This document shows positions 44,737 to 56,300 of a stretch of 64,000 nucleotides of DNA, piece by piece (positions within the stretch are counted from its first letter, which is position 1; the number at the start of each line of letters is the position of its first letter). The translations under genes and the position numbers were made by a program. The stretch is from NCBI RefSeq assembly GCF_018873765.1, contig NC_057921.1:65275557-65339556 (forward strand), written 5' to 3'. This DNA is from Telopea speciosissima. Taxonomy: Eukaryota; Streptophyta; Magnoliopsida; Proteales; Proteaceae. The notes beneath the pieces are model-generated. The model searched no databases, was not told the DNA's origin, and worked only from the letters and a program-made list of their open reading frames with translations.

Positions 44737-46418
44737 TTTATATATGACACTCTCTTTCAATTAAAGTACTCACCATTTAAAAAAAAAAAATCTCCAAAAG
44801 AATTGTTTAATATTTTAGATCTCTCAAACTCATAGAAAACAAAAGTTAAATCTTGGTTCCTTCCTACTTTGCACTGTGAACTCCACTTCCGATTAGTTTA
44901 GTAAGTTTTTAACCCACGGATCTATTTCACCTAATCTTTGAAACATTAGGTGAAATTTATTCATTAACAATGTGTTTGACCATTAAAAATATTAGGTTAG
45001 AAGCTTAATATATGGTTCATATGATTGAGATGAGATCTCAAATTTAAAATATTGCTAATTAACCCATAAATTGTACAAATCATCTATGAAGGGTCATATA
45101 CCCACATGGCTCAAACTACTGGACTCTTCTAATAAGTTTACAAAAGTGAATTTAAATTTCTCATTTCTTATACCTTCCAGCCATTCTCCTCGTGGTTGTA
45201 TTTTCTAGATGTTTATGTTGCGTGTATGGAGGGATTTTTTTTTTATTTAACATGTTTTTAATCAAAGTGCTTATTACAAAATATTTTTGGCAAGAGATCG
45301 CTGCCTGCTCATGCAGCTCTCGCACCTATGGGGTTAGACCAATGAGGACGCATGAAGGAGCATCAATATATAGAAATTTTTTATTTCACGCACAACGAAT
45401 GGTAATTCCACACGTTCATGTGTCTAGGGCACAGGCTCAACGCAATCAAACAACATTCTCTTTTCACTTATATTTTTTTAGATATTTCAATAAAAATTTG
45501 TGTAAGAAGTTGGATACATGTTAGAATTCTGTACTTGGGCTTAAGCTTTAAAAAAGAAAAAAAAATTTGTTTATGAGCCAGCAATCTCTCTCTCTCTTCT
45601 TTTTTTTCTTATATTCTCTCTCCTGTCTTTACTTATTAACAAACCGTTGTCTCCCGCTCTCCTCATTAGGGTTTTAGTATTCGGTATTGGGATTGATTTG
45701 TATCGATCTAGATCGCACAAGTTTATCTATATTTTTTTTTTTTTATAATTTTTAATATTTTTACCCTTGTCCATACCGATGCACTGATATGGCTGATCCG
45801 ATACCGATTTCTCAAACCATATTCCATATTGGTTGACTTCTTGGCTCGCCAACTTAGAGATCACGGTCCCATAAAAAATTATCATTCTCTTGTTGTCTTG
45901 CATTTTCTATTTTAAATTAGATTTTGCATATCAATTCTCCATACAATACCCAAAGGCAAAATAAAGAGAAGGGAAAAAAGAAGGCTGCCAGGCTGCAAGG
46001 CGCCTATGCTCAGACATATGAGTGTACCGTTATATAAAATGAAAAATTCCACCCCTATTAGATTCTCGCACGAGTGCTCTCATTAGCCCACGCTAGAGCA
46101 AGGGCCATGCAACTTGGCAACGATCCCCCTCCCTAAAGAAAAATAGATATGTGATTGAAAATTGCAATTAACAATAAATGATTTCAATTGGAAGGTTCTT
46201 ACAAACAATTAATGTACTGAAGAAAAAAAATCAAGAGCAAAATATATCCTATTCCTCCACACCCCTCCCTCCCAAATGTATTTATTTATCAAATTAATGA
46301 TTTAGATTAGGGTGCATCTTGTTGTCACCAAAATGAAGTGAGAAGTTGTAGCCTTTTTTGATCGGCCCTAGTCTCATTCTCAAAAGTTATTTATTAGAAG
46401 GGTAAAGAAAGCGCTTTT
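44737..46418. other. Intergenic, no gene seen
   Basis: AT-rich. Partial palindromic-family remnants at about 45300-45450 (CATGTGTCTAGGGCACAGGC) and 45985-46130 (GGCTGCAAGGCGCC), and an ATCGG repeat at 45675-45830. No coding frame supported. Confidence 0.5.
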
Positions 46419-47194
46419 AAAAAATTGAAAGTTATTTAATGCAATATTTATGTAAAATGATAAGATTTGTTCCGATTGAAATTGAAAAAAAGTTTTATAC
46501 GAAAAGAACAAAAATAAGGTTATGATATTTTTCATCAACCTTGATTAGAACAAGATTTTACTTTTAGATTATCACTTCCAAATGAATTAAAGATCTAATT
46601 AAAAGATTATAAATATAATGATCTAAGCAACACATCTTAGCAATCATATTATATTGTAATACAAAGGTGGGTCATTGTGTCTACAATTAGGATGACAATT
46701 ATAACTATATCTCATACTCAAAAGCTATTTTCAGAATAGCTTTGCTTACATCACAGAATATAGAAAGGATATTCCTCACAAGCTAATATGAATGTGTCCA
46801 TGCAAAAATTGAAAGTTATTTAATGCAATATTTATGTAAAATGATAAGATTTGTTCTGATTGAAATTGAAAAAAGTTTTATACGAAAAGAACAAAAAAAT
46901 AAGGTTATGATATTTTTTCATCAACCTTGATTAGAACAAGATTTTACTTTTAGATTATCACTTCCAAATGAATTAAAGATCTAATTAAAAGATTATAAAT
47001 ATAATGATCTAAGCAACACATCTTAGCAATCATATTATATGTGTAATACAAAGGTGGGTCATTGTGTCTACAATTAGGATGACAATTATAACTATATCTC
47101 ATACTCAAAAGCTATTTTCAGAATAGCTTTGCTTACATCACAGAATATAGAAAGGGATATTCCTCACAAGCTAATATGAATGTGTCCATGCAAA
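46419..47194. repeat. Tandem duplication, period about 384 bp, two copies
   Basis: 46419-46803 and 46804-47194 are near-identical direct copies. Both begin with an A-run then TTGAAAGTTATTTAATGCAA and finish GAATGTGTCCATGCAAA. I see only a few differences: TTCCGATTG versus TTCTGATTG, and several one- or two-base indels in A or T runs. The unit is AT-rich and non-coding. The low divergence points to a recent event. Confidence 0.95.
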
Positions 47195-47520
47195 CCTTTT
47201 GAAATAAAGGGAATGAAATTTTTTTTATTTTTGACAGCTATTGACTTATATAAGACTCATGAAGCTTACATAATCAGTGAGGTTAACATTTTATCTTAGC
47301 AATTCCAACAATCAATCCAACAAGATTGAGGTGAGCCCATTAAAAAGGAAGAGATGATGCCCTCTTCCACCCACGAGTCTTTGCATAGGAAAATTATTCT
47401 CACGATTTACCTAACTTTTTTATGAGGGGGTGATATGATTTAACTTGTACTCATGACTTAAAAGATCAGTTACAAAAAAATCCACGCTACGCAATCATAA
47501 GAAGGTTACAATTTTGGATC

Positions 47521-47671
47521 AGGATCCTCTCTAGGGAGCCCAATGCCTAGGGTGCTATCAGGGGGCATTCAGCGGCTGAGTTGTGCCAGACACATCTCGG
47601 TGCACGCCTAGGGATGTGTACGGTACAGTCAAACGGCTGACAACACCCTGGGCGTGCTGGGCTCCCTAGAG
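47521..47671. repeat. Palindromic element, CTCTAGGGAGCCCA family
   Basis: Left arm CTCTCTAGGGAGCCCAATGC-CTAGGGTG and right arm CACCCTGGGCGTGCTGGGCT-CCCTAGAG pair. Inner arms CAGCGGCTGAGTTGT and AAACGGCTGACAAC are direct-like repeats. Confidence 0.78.
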
Positions 47672-48284
47672 GCGAGCTAAATTCTACAATTTTTAAGTTC
47701 ACCGTCAAATTTTGGTGACTACAAGTAACACCCTTTCTTTACCAAAAAAAAAAAAAAAAGTAGCACCCTTTGGTTAAGGGAAAGGGTTTCCTACACCTCA
47801 AGTGTGGGGGAATCTCTTACAACATATCAATAAGAGCTCGAGGAATGGTATCATTCACATGGGCCCATACGTTCAGGATAGAGGAGAAAAAACGATTTAA
47901 AAAAAACATATATGAGAAGGAGATGGTACACCCATAACAAGAGTTGGGCTCACCTGCTCGTATTGGTACTTTTCACATATGGTCATGTGATGACATATGT
48001 CTTTTTTACTTCCCTCTTAGCAAATGGGACACATCATCACCCTCGAAACGAGTATGTGATTTGTGCTCACGAGAGAGTGGCCATGTTGCTTGTACGGTTG
48101 TACGTGTATGTTGTACATACACTTAAGCATTCAACACATGTTCTTTTGGTTTCAAGAAATGTTCTTCAAAGCACTCTAAATGGCTGTGGATAAAACATGT
48201 GTCTAATGCATCGTGAATGAGCCCTTGAAAAGGTTTTCTAAGGCATAATTGCAGGTACATTACTACCTTTGTGTCTTTGAATGA
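47672..48284. other. Intergenic, no gene seen
   Basis: A 17-base A-run is at about 47743-47759. The 93-codon plus frame at 47912-48193 has no recognisable features and is treated as chance. Confidence 0.5.
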
Positions 48285-48475
48285 AAGGAGAAATATTTTT
48301 TGTGTGGGACGCAGGGGTCACACCCAGACACATGGGGTGAAAATGATCGATGTGTCTCCCATGAATGGTGAAAATTTGTGCCCCCTGCCCCAATGTGCCT
48401 GGACTCAGCCAGTCATTGGTTGCTACTCACGGTGTGACCCTTGTGTCCCACGCAAAGAACACTCCCCCAAAATAA
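48285..48475. repeat. Palindromic element, GTTCTCTG family, long form
   Basis: Left ATTTTTTGTGTGGGACGCAG GGGTCACACCCAGACACATG; right AGTCATTGGTTGCTACTCAC GGTGTGACCCTTGTGTCCCA CGCAAAGAACA; centre GAAAATGATCGATGTGTC. Confidence 0.7.
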
Positions 48476-48741
48476 AATGTTCTTTGGTGCCCTCCCTAGT
48501 CCCCATGCCACTTGCTCATAGAATCTTCTCTCTAGAGATATTTACCATAGGCCATTGGTTGATATGCTTTTGTAACATGAGAAATCACATGGCATATTGG
48601 AAGCTTTCATTCTAATAATTTTTTTTTAAAAGGTATATTAGAAGCTTCCAAAGAACCGACACGAGCCACAATATTTTTTATATTTTTTTTGTAAAAGCCA
48701 CAATAATTTCAGAAAGCCAAATCTAACCATTATCTTGTTTC

Positions 48742-48744
<3 letters not shown>

Positions 48745-48785
<41 letters not shown>
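48745..48785. repeat. (TA)n microsatellite
   Basis: Uninterrupted TA run of about 40 bp, some 400 bp upstream of the LURP-one-related gene. Confidence 0.95.
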
Positions 48786-48786
<1 letters not shown>

Positions 48787-48999
48787 CAAATACAATTCCA
48801 ATTAACAAATCAGAGTAAACTGTAACTTTTTTCTGTGTAACCTATTCTTAATCGTCGTTGCTTTTATCACTCCTTTTGTTATTTTGGAAGAAAACTGAGA
48901 GTCCCGCTGTATAATTTCTTGGGGCCATTCGCCCGTGGCTGACTAAGGCCCAGAAGCTCCTGGTTCGTACGTGGCGTGTGGGGGGTCATGTACGATAAT

Positions 49000-49009
49000 T
49001 TATATAAAA
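49000..49009 (+). promoter_or_regulatory. Candidate TATA box of the LURP-one-related gene
   Basis: TTATATAAAA lies about 145 bp before the chosen ATG. A start of transcription some 30 bp downstream would give a leader of roughly 120 bases containing the GAGAGA run at 49105-49120. Confidence 0.45.
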
Positions 49010-49152
49010 ATAAAAAAACTAAACCGAGAGTCCAAAATATCAATAAATACTCGAAGCTACCGTTTGAAACTTTTGAAGCCTTTTGCGTCTTCCATTTCAT
49101 CGTTGAGAGAGAGAGAGAGAAACAGAGAAACAGAGACAGAGAAAAAAAAAAT

Positions 49153-49963
49153 ATGCTTCTTCTCTCAAGGTGTTCTACAATTAAAGCGGTGCGTATACGA
49201 GATGGTCAAGGTGTCGACCGGCCGGAGAAGAAGAGAAACGTTATGAAATACGATACGAGTAGTAGTTGTTGTACATCACTAACTGTGTGGAGGAAATCAC
49301 TCGTATTCAGTTGTTATGGATTTACAGTATTTGATTCCAATGGAAATCTTGTCTATCGGGTCGATAACTACAGAGGTGACCGTACTGAAGACATCGTTCT
49401 TATGGATGCCCGTGGGAAACCCCTCCTCACCCTGCATCGTAAGGTATAAAATCTCTCCACATTTTTTCTATCAATCTAATATGATGTGTGTTTGATCTGG
49501 TTTTTTTTCATTATTATCGATTTGATTGATTAATTGATGTTTGGTTTGAACTTTAAATTTGAAACAGAAACGAAGATTTGTGAAAAACTGGGTAGTATTC
49601 GAAGGAGACGCAGAGGAGAGAGATGGGAAACCAAAGAAGCCAATCTATTGTGGAAGGAAGCATGTAAATCTTCTGTTGCAGAGAAACCCACATGATGTAC
49701 TGGCTCATGTGTTTCGAGGATCGGATAGTCATCCTTCGTCGGAGAAAGGATATGGATTGGAGATACAAGGATGTTACGAGAGAAGAACATGTCAGGTGGT
49801 AGATGATGAGTCGGGAGAGGTAGTTGCAGAGATTAAAAAGAAAGATGCATGCATTCAAGGCATCTCTTATGGGCTCGATGTTTTTCTTTTGATCGTTCGA
49901 CCAGGTTTCAATCCTGCTTTTGCAATGTCCCTGGTTTTACTTCTCGATCAAATGTTCACTTGA
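49153..49963 (+). CDS. LURP-one-related (LOR) protein, two exons
   Basis: Exons 49153-49443 and 49568-49963, with a GT-AG intron of 124 bp; 228 residues. The LOR domain (DUF567, tubby-like fold) begins at LTVWRKSLVFSCYGFTVFDS (about residues 43-62), continues NGNLVYRVDNY and DIVLMDARGKPLLTLHRK, and in exon 2 has WVVFEGD, CYERRTCQVVDDESGEVVAEI and the closing PGFNPAFAMSLVLLLDQM strand-helix. LOR proteins are plant proteins named after LURP1, which supports basal defence against oomycetes; their biochemical role is unknown. The start is uncertain. ATG 49153 opens the frame, ATG 49243 (MKYDTSSS) would shorten it by 30 residues, and a family-like start MVKV lies at 49202 in another frame. Residues 1-30 are therefore doubtful. 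Confidence 0.88.
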
Positions 49964-51311
49964 AATTAGTTCATTCTTTTTCGTTTAACCATCTTCTATA
50001 TTGCTTTGAAATTCTTTTTCCATTTAACAATAATACAATCCAGTGCCCAGTGCCTCTCTCTTTCTGTCTGTGTGTGTGTGTGTGTGTTTATATTGGGACG
50101 ACAGCTATGGTATTAACGAAGGGATGAATCATGATGCATCAAAAAGTATGTGAGCGTGAAGCATGAGTCATTGACTTGGGGGAAAGAGTAACTTCATACA
50201 CAACAGGGGATTAATTAATTGAAAAGGAATTGACTCTTTCTCTTTCTTTCCTAGGAAAAACGATAAGCACGAAGGACTAAGTCACCCTTTATCATTCCTT
50301 CACCCATGGGCATAGGTCAGATGACCACAGGGGCTGATAGAGTCTTCGAAAAGAAGTGAAGTGTGTAATGGTGACCTAAGAGTCTAATTATGGGGTGGGG
50401 CCACTTCATCCATCAGCGAAGGAAGACTTTCGCTAAACAAAACATTTTCTTATGTATAAAGCATTGGATTACAAGTAACTGTCCGAGCAACTGTTCATTC
50501 AATTGCAAAGATGTCTTTTTAAGAAAACAAAAAAAAATTTTAAACCTGCTCACTTCAAAATAAGTTTAAGACCCAAAATCTATTCTGCAATGAAACAAAG
50601 CATGCCAATCCCCTTTGAGGTTTTGAGACAGGGGGTTTGAGCTCCCTCCTTAGACACACTGTCTGCACTCTGGATCTTCACTTCTGAACAATTCAATTGT
50701 CTAAGCAACCCTGGACGGCTAGATCCTCAAGGAAACAGAGGCTGTGATACATCCGGTGACCAGATCCTGTGATCACAAGCAGTACACCATACCTGTAAGA
50801 CACGCAGTGCTCTGCGGTATAGGCAGGATGATCTCAGTTCACAATCAACATCTTCCATCACCTGCTTCAATTCTCAGCCATGGAACCTTCTTACCTGCTA
50901 AATGGCAAACACTAATTTTGTGATCCTATATTGAATTCTAATTCATTAGTAACATTTTCAAAGATATCAGTACTTAATATTTGCTGGTGTTTTCCATGTC
51001 ATTCAATGGGAAATAGGAAAGACATATAGACAGAAAGAGAAATGGAATTCTATTGCCTTCATCCAATGCTCTACACAAGGCAAAGACCAATATACAACCT
51101 TCTTAAAGAACCAAATGCCCAGCTTTACCACTACACCTCCAATTTATTGTTACAACATCAACTTCAGCTCACCCAGAAACAACGTTACAACATCAAACCT
51201 CTTTCAATTTGCAGGATAATATACATACAGGGGCCAGATTCCGATTGGAATCTGAATAACATACAGGCATTGCCAGGAATGAGGAAGCCATAACAGTGGA
51301 AACAATACCAA
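49964..51311. other. Intergenic, no gene seen
   Basis: Downstream region of the LOR gene, with a (TG)n run at about 50071-50087, followed by unique-looking sequence. The lower end probably includes the 3' UTR of the minus-strand gene that stops at 51312. Confidence 0.5.
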
Positions 51312-53277
51312 TCACTCTTTCTTGCACCTTCCTCTTCCCCAATCCACTGTCAGTGGTTTCCTTGTCTTCTGATGACTGTTGCACTCCTCCAGTATTCGAG
51401 TGGAAAAGGGCTTTGTACCTAGTAGATTTACCATGTCTGTGTTCAATAGCTTAGAATCAGCAACCTGGTCCCTCTCTAATTTACTCGGAGACGATATCCT
51501 TGATGCTGGTACCGAGCACTTTATTAATCCTCTTCCAAGATTATTGGTGTACCCCAGATCCTTTTTCTCATCGGCTCTGTGGAACTTGGGTGGCTTTGGC
51601 AGTGTTATCTGGTCAGCAACCTTGGCCAGATCACCAGATCCCGTTACTGATTTTTCAGCCACAGACAGAACTTCTGCTTTTCCTGTTGAATACTTCGACC
51701 TGCGGGCTTTCATGGCCTTTTGTGATGGTTTCTTGGGCCATCTGATCTTCCCATTGCTTTGGTTTCGTTTCCAGAAATCATTTGCTATCTCGCAGAGTAT
51801 TTGAGCTGCAGCCAGTAGTCTTGGAGAATGTACATCTGTCATAAACAAAGCCAACAAAACAAATGCGAAAAGCTTAGATAAGAATCGACAGCAAACATAA
51901 CTAATTTACAAATTGGTAACTAGAAGATACATGAATATATTAAGCAATAAAACTTGTACATGGTCCACCAACTCATCAATCTAGACAGCTCACATGGAGG
52001 GAGCATATCCCAGAGACTATCCGAATTCAGTAACTTATCCTTCTGATCTAGAGCCTAAATTTCCAAGTATAAATTATCAATTAGAAATTTGGGAGAAAGA
52101 AAGGAGGGATGTTCAGTCAATCCGCATTGGCTCTGTCCCTCAAAGAGGTGACGATAGATTAAATGGTATTGCATGCACGGTTGATGTCATCAATGATGAT
52201 AGACCTTTCACCTATAACCATTATTTATTTAGTTATTGGGTAGTGTATAGTACTTGCTTGGTTAGCTTCTGCTTTAAAACCTAACTGGTAATGCAACTAA
52301 AAGAGTTATACCCAATAGGGTAGCTTATTTGTAAACATTCTTTCTCTAGGAACACCCAATAATAAACACACAAACATCAGAATAACATATAGGACAACTC
52401 TTCAAAAGTAAACGAAGATTCAATACTTCTATCCTCAATAAACTTAAGTTACTGTTTTGAGTTTTCTGGCACAAGTGAATTTGACAAAAATCTATTGCAT
52501 CCACCCACAAGAGATTTTATACCATAGCAACTATCAGTACAAACACCTTCGCCATTTCTTTTGAGCTGCTCTTTTTCAAAAAAATTGTGACACAGATAAA
52601 TCATATATGTGGCTTGTTTAGTCGATATAAGCCTTGGGTTGGGTTATACATGTGTCGGACCTTTAGTCCAATGGGTTTACTTTGTAATAGGCCATTTTAA
52701 ATATGGGTAGAAGATAAAAATACGGGATTTACTTTATTAGGTTAGCTTGAGATTTTATTTCATTAAATAATTGTTATTTCCTTGGTCGTGCAGGATAGGA
52801 TAGAGTCTTGCCTGAATAGAACTTGATGTAGCTCGAAATATGAAGAAAAAATTACCAAAACACTGTTCACGGTATTGTTCACGTGAACAGTGTCACAGCC
52901 CATTTTTGCCTTGTGTGGGATGCTTTTTAGAAGGTCTTGTGGGCCCATCAAGTGGAGAAAGATTCTATCCTAATGCTGTCAAGGTAGCTTCTAATTTCAG
53001 TTGTTACTATTTTTGTTTTCTTCACTAAAATAGGAATTTCTATTTTGATGTAATGGCAACTAGATTTTATAGGAATTTTCTATTTTGGTTGTAAGCTACT
53101 TGCTAACAAACACTTTCTATTTTGGGCTCAACCCTTGAGTCTATATAATGTAATGCCCTTAAAGGCCTCCAACAGTATAAAAAAACATCATTGAAGTTGC
53201 AATTTGCTTGCTTGAGATTTGAGAGAGATCTTTGTTTCAACAGCTGAGATAGCTGTGGGTGAGAGGCCCCAAGCGGA

Positions 53278-53310
<33 letters not shown>

Positions 53311-56300
53311 TGCCCCCCCCCCCCCCCCCCCCCCCCCCCTTGCTTGAGATTTGAGAGAGATCTTTGTTTCAACAGCTGAGATAGCTGTGGGTGAGAGGCC
53401 CAAGGCTGAGATAGCCTACCCTATCCTTCTATCCTTCTTCTTCTTCTCTACTTTCTGTTTTATTCTTTACTTTCTATTTTTGTTTTCTCTACAATTGAGT
53501 GATTTTGTGAGAAATCAAAGCCACTGTGGACGTGATTCTTAGCTGCTAAATATATTCTGTGGTGTACTTACGATTGGAAGACTACATCTACCTGTGGCAC
53601 CCTAGTTCTGTACTCCCTGGACAGCCCCATCCATTGGTTTGCTCTTTTATTTATAAACTCTCCCATATTTTGTCCAAGTATTCTATTATTTGATCACTAC
53701 GATTCTGGTCTACTGTAGGTGTGTTAATGTTGGTCCTTTTCAGCCTAGCACGTCTACATTGGAACTATTCCAACTTTGGATAGAGATTTAATCATGTGAG
53801 ACAGGTTAGGATGAAGTTTTAGTTATAAGGGACATCTATTCCTATTATGGAGAGAGTTTCTTATTTCTTTCTTTCCTATTTCAAGTAAACATTTGTTTCC
53901 TTTTGTAAATACATTTATAGTATCTATCTAAAAGATGTAAGGCCATACAACACACCCCCCCCCCCCTCCAATGGTTTTTAATAATGAATGAATGAAGTTG
54001 GGATTTGCTCCTATTTTATGTGTGATTCAGAATAGCTTTTGTGAGATGCAGTAGCAACCTTTGGTGAGATGTAAAGTTAGGGCTGATGGGATCTCCTCTA
54101 GTTTTAGGTGAGACGCTTGGTTCATATCCATCCTTCTTTCATTCTTCATCTTATCCACCATCAAATGAGATTAGTATTTTCTGATTTCTATTATGTTCTT
54201 GTGCATACCCTACTTGTTGAAATTTCAATTTCTTCATTGTTTCCATTTGTGATTCCAAATCTGATTTCATATTTGGTAATCAGATAATATTCTAAACACC
54301 TCCATGGTTTGAAATTTTATTTTTGTGCTGATTTCTTAATTGTCCTACTTAAAGTTGGATATCTAGTTCTATTTTATTTTAAGATCAGATTGATTTTCAG
54401 TTTCAGCTTAGTATTCTTATATTATTGCTGAAATCTGTTGGCATTTTAATACTCTTTAATTTCTTCTGGTTTGAACCCCATAAGATCTCCATTGATAGTC
54501 ACTTCGGAAATTCTGTTTTAAAGAAACATATTCCTAGTAGGATACCCTTATTACTCCAGATAATACCATTGGATCAGACTCATCTTTTGAGGAGTTATTC
54601 TTCACCATACTTTTGACCTTCGACTCGAATTTTAAGCCCATCTGAATTTGGCTTCTAAACCTGTCACTGCGATTCTGGCTTCTTTGGATTTCTGAAACTA
54701 GTAACCTCAGGCTTCTAGAAACCCCAATCAAATTGTCTATATGTTCTTGAAATAGGAAATTATTTGTTGAAGGGCACTCTAAGATGTCACTATGTCCCAG
54801 ATACTTCATATCTCATTCAGGTTCTGCTGTTTTGAGGGGAAGAATTACAATAGGTAAAATCACTTTAGAGAGTGTGCAAATGTTTATAAATAAAAAATAA
54901 AATAAAGAAGACACACGCACACCCAAGCTCCAGAGATGCTGCACAAAACCTCTTTAGGTTGGTCTTACCTGGAATATGAGAAGCTGGATGAAATCTTGCA
55001 GTAGATGATGATGGCTCATGCCAAGGAGGTTTGATATGCACCAAGGGCACTTTTTCATCTTCAGGAAGACCTAGCTTTAGTCCCCTTGAAGGAACTAAAC
55101 TGTGATCATAAGTCAATAAATCCAAGTCTGAAAAACAACCACAGGCATCCCCGAGAGAGCTGACAGCGCTTCCTATCCTTACCCATCGACCTTGACATGT
55201 GCTTTTGGTTGTACACATCTTGCCCACGTCAGCATTGGTTTTACAAGGCAGACCAATAGAATGCGACCAAGAAAAAGGGGGCAAGCCAGCTCTCTTAGAC
55301 GTTAGCTTGCCTGAACGTAGATCTATAGAACTCCTTGAAGACACTGCTGGCTTGACCACTTCCAACAGGAGGGAATCCAAACCTTTGGCTGGTGGTAGTT
55401 CTAACTGCTTCAAGATATCTTTAGGCTGAAATAATGAGGAATTGTTCATATTGACAGAAGCTCCAGGGTTGCCACAAGAAGCCTGAATCTTAAGGAATGA
55501 AGGACAGAGCAAAAGACATAATTAACCAAAGTCATCAATATCAACTTTACCAGGTAAACAAGTTCTATGTTTAAAATTTAGCAAATTAAAGAAATCCCAT
55601 TAAGTAGAGCCCAAAGGGAATTATAACAAAGTGTTACAAATCTCACATATTAAGTGGGTATGACCCACCATGAGGTCCAATCAGTAACAGGGCGGCTGAT
55701 TGGTTGGCTAACCTTGCTTGTGATACAGGATCCTCAATCACTTTCCACCGGGGCAGTCTGCCACCGGGAGGTTTACAGGGTATTCTAAGGGAGGACAAGG
55801 CTGGACTGCCTGTTCTAGGAAAGTAGTGCTTGTGGTTTTCATGGCTGTATGGGGTTGGGAAAGTAATTGTTTAAGAGTTTTTATGAGAGCTTCTGCTGCT
55901 CCTTGGGTTGGGGTAAGGTGGAATGTCCCCCACCCCTTGTATTCTTTTACCATTTTGGGTTATTAATATTCTTGGGGCTGGCCGAGTCCCAGGTAATATT
56001 CGGGTTTTAAAAAAAAAAAAAAAAAAGGTCCAGTTCCACACTTGATATTCAGATGGAAAGAGAAGACCAATGCTCCATCAGAAAAGACTAGGTAGGACAA
56101 GTCATTTTCTTCAGAGTAGGATACACAAAATTATCCAAACGTAATCCCCTTAAACATATGCCATCTATACAGATGTTCCTTTGGAAAACATTATTTATGA
56201 TCAGACCTGCCAGTATCTGGAATTTCTCTGGAACCTACCTTGCTGGATGAAGATAAATCTGTCATGTTGGTATCCACTTTATCACAGTTCATGCTTGTGC

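Noticed and set aside
47912-48193. 93-codon plus frame
   Set aside because: No family features; surrounded by palindromic repeats and AT-rich DNA.
53103-53403. Glycine-rich minus frames across the poly-C tract
   Set aside because: The polyglycine is simply the translated C homopolymer.
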